Shown one piece after another: positions 1 through 5,339 of a stretch of 5,339 bases of DNA. Under the pieces are notes generated by a model that made no database searches, had not been told where the DNA came from, and worked only from the letters and a program-made list of their open reading frames with translations. A program made the position numbers and the translations under genes. Positions within the stretch are counted from its first letter, which is position 1, and the number at the start of each line of letters is the position of its first letter. Origin of the DNA: Actinomycetes bacterium (GTDB lineage: Bacteria > Actinomycetota > Actinomycetes > Mycobacteriales > Mycobacteriaceae); assembly GCA_022600695.1 (NCBI GenBank), contig JAHZJY010000069.1, positions 1-5,339 on the forward strand, read 5' to 3'.

Positions 1-244
1 CCTGTTCATCGACCACGACAAGAATGCCTATCTCGCCGATCTGCGGGCCATCGTCGACCGTGGCTGGCTGCATCGCGGCGCGATCGTGGTGGCGGATAAC
101 GTCGGATTCCCGGGCTCACCGAAATACCGCGGCTATATGCGTGAACAACAGGGTCGACATTGGAACACCGTCGAACACCGCACCCACGTCGAATACCAGT
201 CGCTGGTGCCGGACCTGGTACTCGAGTCGGACTATTTAGGCTAG
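1..244 (+). CDS. Catechol O-methyltransferase-type SAM-dependent methyltransferase, 3' end only
   Basis: Eighty codons in the frame starting at base 2, ending in TAG at 242-244; the 5' part lies outside the window. The fragment aligns by eye with the C-terminal third of animal COMT. An IDHDK motif (Asp4 and Lys7 of the fragment) matches the Mg-binding Asp141 and catalytic Lys144 of rat COMT. An ADN motif (Asp32, Asn33) matches Asp169/Asn170, with exactly the same 28-residue spacing from the first Asp. VEYQ (Glu64) matches Glu199, which holds the catechol hydroxyl. This family moves a methyl group from S-adenosylmethionine to a catechol hydroxyl in a Mg-dependent reaction in the cytosol. All metal and catalytic residues in this part are kept, so the enzyme is probably active; its true substrate in a bacterium is unknown. 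M. tuberculosis has an annotated relative (Rv1703c). The SAM-binding half cannot be checked here. It converges on the transporter gene. Confidence 0.85.
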   Translation, partial: LFIDHDKNAYLADLRAIVDRGWLHRGAIVVADNVGFPGSPKYRGYMREQQGRHWNTVEHRTHVEYQSLVPDLVLESDYLG

Positions 245-275
245 ACAACCCTGGAGAGCAACATGATTGGCCGAA
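245..275. other. Convergent 31-bp gap between methyltransferase and transporter genes
   Basis: The two stop codons face each other across 31 bp. I see no GC-rich hairpin followed by a T run on either strand inside the gap. A short GGGGC-TCG-GCCCC hairpin at 296-308 lies inside the transporter's 3' end, without a T tract, so it is at best a weak bidirectional stop signal. Confidence 0.6.
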
Positions 276-2567
276 CTAAGCCGTCTTGGCCGGTTGGGGC
301 TCGGCCCCGGACTCGCTGATCCCCAGCCGGGCATGCAGCCGCGCCAGCGGTTTCGGGGCCCACCAATTCCACCTGCCCATCAGGTGCATGAACGCCGGGA
401 CCAGGACCACCCGAACCAGGGTGGCGTCAACCAGGATCGCCAGGGTCAGGCCCACCCCGAACAACCGCATGATGGCCACCTGGGCGGCGATGAGAGCGGC
501 GAAGGAGATCGCCATGATCAGCGCGGCAGCCGTAATGACCCGGCCGGTATGGGCCAGGCCGAGGGCCACACTTTCGTCATTGTCGGCGCTGGTCTGCGCC
601 CGGCCCGAGGTTCCGGGCCGGCCGGCTCCGGAGGCCAGCCAGAACTCCCGGATCCGCGACACCAGGAACACCTCGTAGTCCATGGACAGCCCGAATGCGA
701 CACAGAACAACAGCACCGGCATATTGGCCACCAGGGTGCCGGTGGAGGTGGTGCCCAGCCCGCCGAGGTGACCCTCCTGAAAGATCCACACGATCGCCCC
801 GAACGCCGCGCTGAGCGAGAGCATGTTGAGAATCAGCGCCTTGATCGGCAGCACCACGCTGCCGGTCAGCAGGAACAACAACACCAACATGATGATGGCG
901 ATCAGGCCGAGCACCAGCGGAAGCCGGGAGGTGATGGCGTCGACGCTGTCTCGGTTGGTCTGCGCCAGCCCGCCGAACTCGACTGTTCGGCCGTCCGGAG
1001 CGGGCACCGCATGCATCCGGGTGAGCTGGGTTTCGGAGCTTTCCGAGAACAGCGGCAGTGAACTGCCGACCGTCAACAAGGTGCTGCCCGCCGATTCGCC
1101 GGTGGCGGCCAGCGGCGGGCCGCTCAGCTGCCCGCTGACGAAGGTGCCTGCGGGCGCGGAGACCGAATCGACGTCCGGGACCCGGGACAGCTCCGCGGCG
1201 TAGCGGTCGATCTCGGCGCGATCCAGGCCGACGGAGTCGGTGATGATGATCGGCACCTCGGAGTCGGAGTCGATGGCGAAATCCGCCCGCAACAGGTCAC
1301 CGACCTGATGCGCCGAGGCCGACTTCGGCAACACCCGGTCGTCCGGGAAACCCGGCCGGACGCCGAGGAACGGCGCGCCCAGCACGCCCAGCAGAATGAC
1401 CACCGCCAGTCCGATCGGCACCGCGTGCCGGGAGACGAACTTCGCGGAGCGATACCAGAATTGCTGCTCGACCGGCAGCGGTGTGGGATCCGGGCGCCCC
1501 AGCAGTCGGCGCAGCGCACGACGCACATCAAGCGCGTCGATCCGATCTCCGAGTAACATCAGCGCGGCGGGAGTGACCACGATGGCCGCCACCGCGGCGA
1601 AGCCGACCGTGGCCACGCCGGCGTAGGCGAACGACCGCAGAAAGTTCATCGGGAACACCACCATCACCGCCATCGACAGGGCGACGATGACGGCCGAGAA
1701 CAGCACGGTGCGCCCGGCGGTACCCATGGTGGTGAGGATCGCGCGCTCGCGGCTACTGCCCGCTGCCAGTTCGTCGCGGTAGCGGCTGATCATCAGCAGG
1801 GTGTAGTCGATGGCCAGGGCCAGACCCATCGCGGTGGTGAGGTTCAGCGCGAAGATCGACACATCGGTGAAGTAGGTCACGGTGCGCAGCACGGCGAGCG
1901 ACCCGAGGATCGCCATCACACCGACGGCGATCGGCAGCGCCGCGGCGAGCAACCCGCCGAACACCCAGATCAGCACCAGGAAGCTGAGCGGGATGACGAT
2001 GGCCTCCAGCACCAGCAAGTCCCGTTTCGACTGTTCGGTGACCTGCAGATTCACCATGGCGGCCCCACCGGCACGGACCACGACGCCGTCGCGTTCACCG
2101 ACGATCTCATCGGTCAGTTGTTTGGCATAGGTCTGCTGTTCGCTTTCCTCACCGAGGATCCCGGTGACGATCAGACCCGACTTCTTGTCGGCGCTGACCA
2201 GGGCGGACGCGGCCGCCGGCGGCGCGGTCCAGGCGGAGGTGACGGTCGCGACGTGCCCGGATACCTCGAGGGTGTCGATGACATTCTCCGCAACGGCCCG
2301 GGCCGCAGGGCTGTCATAGCCCTCGGGGGCGGTGAGAACGATGACCAGCGAGACGTCGCCCCGGCCGAATTTCTCGGTGAGCAGGTCCGCCGCCCGCGAT
2401 GACTCAGCGGTCGGATCCTGAAACCCGCTCGGCGAGAGCTTGTCGGCCACCGTGACACCGAAGGCGCCGATCAGGATCATCAGCAGCGCGGCGATGCCGA
2501 TGACCCGTCTCGGCGCGGCGATACCGAGCCGGGCGATCCGTCGAAGCACTGTTGCGTCCTCACTCAT
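276..2567 (-). CDS. MmpL/MMPL-family RND transporter (763 aa)
   Basis: A complete inner-membrane proton-driven exporter of the MMPL branch of the RND superfamily. Such proteins move lipids, lipid conjugates or drugs across the mycobacterial membrane. The RND layout is clear: TM1 at about residues 21-41, a first extracytoplasmic domain (42-186), TM2-6 (187-340), a cytoplasmic linker, TM7 (382-402), a second extracytoplasmic domain (403-547) and TM8-12 (548-727). Two Asp-Tyr pairs, Asp254-Tyr255 in AIDYTLLMISRYRDE and Asp630-Tyr631 in GLSMDYEVFLVSR, match the proton-relay pairs known from MmpL3. The C-terminus carries the usual GRWNWWAP motif (731-738). At 763 aa it lacks the long cytoplasmic tail of MmpL3 (about 940 aa). 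The loop 642-668 is longer than usual and low in complexity. The start is uncertain: ATG at 2567 has no clear Shine-Dalgarno, whereas GTG codon 7 (2549-2547) has GAGGA 7 nt upstream and would give 757 aa. Substrate unknown; no mmpS partner or regulator is next to it. Confidence 0.93.
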   Translation of the reverse strand: MSEDATVLRRIARLGIAAPRRVIGIAALLMILIGAFGVTVADKLSPSGFQDPTAESSRAADLLTEKFGRGDVSLVIVLTAPEGYDSPAARAVAENVIDTLEVSGHVATVTSAWTAPPAAASALVSADKKSGLIVTGILGEESEQQTYAKQLTDEIVGERDGVVVRAGGAAMVNLQVTEQSKRDLLVLEAIVIPLSFLVLIWVFGGLLAAALPIAVGVMAILGSLAVLRTVTYFTDVSIFALNLTTAMGLALAIDYTLLMISRYRDELAAGSSRERAILTTMGTAGRTVLFSAVIVALSMAVMVVFPMNFLRSFAYAGVATVGFAAVAAIVVTPAALMLLGDRIDALDVRRALRRLLGRPDPTPLPVEQQFWYRSAKFVSRHAVPIGLAVVILLGVLGAPFLGVRPGFPDDRVLPKSASAHQVGDLLRADFAIDSDSEVPIIITDSVGLDRAEIDRYAAELSRVPDVDSVSAPAGTFVSGQLSGPPLAATGESAGSTLLTVGSSLPLFSESSETQLTRMHAVPAPDGRTVEFGGLAQTNRDSVDAITSRLPLVLGLIAIIMLVLLFLLTGSVVLPIKALILNMLSLSAAFGAIVWIFQEGHLGGLGTTSTGTLVANMPVLLFCVAFGLSMDYEVFLVSRIREFWLASGAGRPGTSGRAQTSADNDESVALGLAHTGRVITAAALIMAISFAALIAAQVAIMRLFGVGLTLAILVDATLVRVVLVPAFMHLMGRWNWWAPKPLARLHARLGISESGAEPQPAKTA

Positions 2568-2589
2568 CTGCCGGCAGGGTCGCCGCGAG

Positions 2590-2617
2590 CCTGCGTAATT
2601 ATTCCTGCGTAATTCTT
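2590..2617. repeat. Tandem 14-bp repeat over the transporter promoter (operator candidate)
   Basis: Two adjacent copies on the + strand: CCTGCGTAATTATT (2590-2603) and CCTGCGTAATTCTT (2604-2617), identical at 13 of 14 positions with no gap. On the gene strand the unit reads AAKAATTACGCAGG. The copies cover the predicted -10 box and nearly all of the spacer, so a protein bound there would be expected to block transcription. The upstream-lying copy also contains a small inverted repeat, GTAA-GAA-TTAC. No binding protein can be named. Confidence 0.6.
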
Positions 2618-2625
2618 ACAGTGAA
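2598..2625 (-). promoter_or_regulatory. Predicted promoter of the MmpL-type gene
   Basis: Reading the - strand, TTCACT (2625-2620; 4/6 match to TTGACA) is followed after 16 bp by AATAAT (2603-2598; 5/6 match to TATAAT). This places a transcript start near 2591 and a leader of about 24 nt before ATG 2567. The stretch is distinctly AT-rich against its GC-rich surroundings. The call rests on motif matches only. Confidence 0.5.
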
Positions 2626-2682
2626 CCGTCGCAGCGGCTAAGTGCAAGCCTGTGCGCCGGCCCCCTCCCCGCTGGCAAAGGC

Positions 2683-2694
2683 ACCGTGCACGGT
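2683..2694. promoter_or_regulatory. 12-bp perfect palindrome ACCGTGCACGGT in the intergenic region
   Basis: ACCGTGCACGGT equals its own reverse complement and sits 26 bp beyond the stop of the small gene and about 58 bp upstream of the predicted transporter -35. It overlaps one arm of a wider inverted repeat, AGGCACC (2679-2685) with GGTGCCT (2714-2720), which has a 28-nt loop and is followed on the - strand by a short TTG. It could be an operator or part of a weak transcript end for the small gene. The lack of a loop in the palindrome favours a protein site over a terminator. Confidence 0.3.
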
Positions 2695-2719
2695 CGAATG
2701 GAGGGTCGGGTGTGGTGCC

Positions 2720-3028
2720 TCACCCGCCAGCCACAACCAGATCACCGGTGGTTGCGCCGTAGTCACCGGCGTAGTCGGCAAGCGACGCCGCGACCTCGGG
2801 TTGGCCGGCCAGATCCCGCATCGGGGAGGGCAATTCGTTGATGCCGGCCTGCATCGTGATACTTCCGGAATCCTGGGCCTCAGCGGCCCGCTCGAGCTGC
2901 CGGATCACCTTCCCCACCCGGACCGCGACCCCATCGGGGTCAATTCGGAGACCTTGGGCCGAGTAGCGAACCGAGGAACCGGAACCGTCGGATGAGCCGG
3001 CGCCGAAGACGGTGGTGGGGATGTGCAA
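2720..3028 (-). CDS. Small hypothetical protein, predicted helical hairpin (102 aa)
   Basis: I do not recognise a family with confidence. The start is TTG at 3028-3026; it is supported by GGGAGG 8 nt upstream and by an in-frame TGA 16 codons upstream with no other start codon between. Codon third positions are strongly G/C, as in a real gene. The N-terminus (residues 8-25) is rich in Gly and Ser and probably disordered. Then come two likely helices: about 30-53 (DPDGVAVRVGKVIRQLERAA) and about 72-97 (DLAGQPEVAASLADYAGDYG), joined by a loop with two prolines. This size and fold plan, and the opening LRIDPDG, recall the WXG100/EspC-like proteins of type VII secretion, but no WxG motif or Yxxx[DE] tail signal is present, so that assignment is only a guess. 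There are no membrane segments and no signal peptide. It lies upstream of the MmpL-type gene on the same strand but 152 bp away, and is divergent from the phosphorylase gene. Confidence 0.65.
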   Translation of the reverse strand: MHIPTTVFGAGSSDGSGSSVRYSAQGLRIDPDGVAVRVGKVIRQLERAAEAQDSGSITMQAGINELPSPMRDLAGQPEVAASLADYAGDYGATTGDLVVAGG

Positions 3029-3036
3029 CCGGTTCG

Positions 3037-3042
3037 CCTCCC
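3037..3042 (-). promoter_or_regulatory. Ribosome binding site deciding the TTG start of the small gene
   Basis: The - strand reads GGGAGG, then 8 nt, then TTG. It is a near-consensus Shine-Dalgarno at good spacing and the main reason for accepting a TTG start. Confidence 0.65.
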
Positions 3043-3112
3043 GGTGGACCGGGTTGCCGACGGATCCGTGGATTCAGAAGGCGCCGAGGCGGTGCCGATC
3101 GGCGCGGCACCG

Positions 3113-3148
3113 TCTGAGAGTACCGCGGTCAACAGTTCATCTGAGAGT
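3113..3148. repeat. 9-bp direct repeat TCTGAGAGT, 27 bp apart
   Basis: Two exact copies, at 3113-3121 and 3140-3148, with starts 27 bp apart, in the non-coding region between the divergent genes and roughly 85-120 bp upstream of the phosphorylase start codon. The position would suit a regulator site, but a 9-bp match over 200 bp can also arise by chance. Confidence 0.35.
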
Positions 3149-3219
3149 TACCCGAACCGGAGTTCCGGGCCACCATCCCGGTGCCATACTCGCAGCTTAA
3201 CAACGGGCTTCGAACCCTC

Positions 3220-3225
3220 GGGGAG
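3220..3225 (+). promoter_or_regulatory. Ribosome binding site of the phosphorylase gene
   Basis: GGGGAG followed by 8 nt (CACATTTC) and ATG at 3234. With the in-frame TAA at 3198-3200 and no other start codon between, this fixes the start. Confidence 0.7.
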
Positions 3226-3233
3226 CACATTTC

Positions 3234-5339
<2,106 letters not shown>

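Larger units (their letters stand above)
3029..3233. other. Divergent intergenic region (small gene / glycogen phosphorylase)
   Basis: These 205 bp should hold the promoters of both divergent genes. For the phosphorylase the best pair I can find is weak: TTCCGG (3163-3168), 16 bp, CATACT (3185-3190). For the small gene I find no convincing -10/-35 pair. The region also holds two copies of TCTGAGAGT (3113-3121 and 3140-3148) and a 5-2-5 inverted repeat CCGGAGTTCCGG (3157-3168) that overlaps the suggested -35. Open frames cross it on both strands, but none has a good start signal or a recognisable product. Confidence 0.5.

Noticed and set aside
296..308. GGGGC-TCG-GCCCC hairpin as a terminator for the methyltransferase gene
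   Set aside because: There is no T run after it, it is inside the transporter's coding end, and the stem is only 5 bp.
267..1061. Long + strand open frame (264 codons) opposite the transporter
   Set aside because: It is the mirror of the MMPL coding frame. Its product is rich in Gly, Gln, His, Arg and Pro with no domain, as expected for antisense of a GC-rich gene.
2642..2995. + strand open frame of 117 codons across the small gene
   Set aside because: It is antisense to the better supported - strand gene, crosses the AT-poor intergenic part without an RBS, and has no recognisable product.
2905..3132. - strand open frame (TTG at 3132) overlapping the start of the small gene, as a possible frameshifted N-terminal extension
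   Set aside because: The product is a Pro/Ser/Thr-rich sequence without a domain, and the other frame has its own strong RBS and start, so no frameshift is needed.

Overview
The window is GC-rich, with strong G/C preference at third codon positions. It carries an MmpL-type RND transporter and a TTG-started short gene, which points to a mycobacterium or a close relative (order Mycobacteriales). The species cannot be fixed from the sequence alone.

Layout from left to right: (1) the 3' end of a catechol-O-methyltransferase-type gene on the + strand (1-244), cut by the window edge; (2) a convergent gap of 31 bp; (3) a complete 763-residue MmpL/MMPL-family membrane transporter on the - strand (276-2567); (4) a 152-bp intergenic stretch (2568-2719) holding a good -10/-35 pair for the transporter, an almost perfect 14-bp tandem repeat lying over that promoter, and a 12-bp perfect palindrome; (5) a 102-residue protein of unknown function on the - strand (2720-3028), with a TTG start and a strong ribosome binding site; (6) a 205-bp divergent intergenic region with a 9-bp direct repeat and a short inverted repeat; (7) the first 702 codons of a classical (rabbit-muscle/E. 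coli type) glycogen phosphorylase on the + strand (3234 to the right edge), with its catalytic and pyridoxal-phosphate residues in place.

The genes do not form one obvious pathway. The small protein and the transporter share a strand but are separated by an intergenic region with its own promoter signals, so they need not be co-transcribed. The phosphorylase starts a divergent unit that would release glucose-1-phosphate from glycogen-like glucans. No mobile element, CRISPR array, tRNA or rRNA is seen, and I find no strong sign of a wholly new system. The most interesting points are the tandem-repeat operator candidate in front of the transporter, the unclassified small protein, and a phosphorylase of a different subtype from the well-known mycobacterial GlgP.
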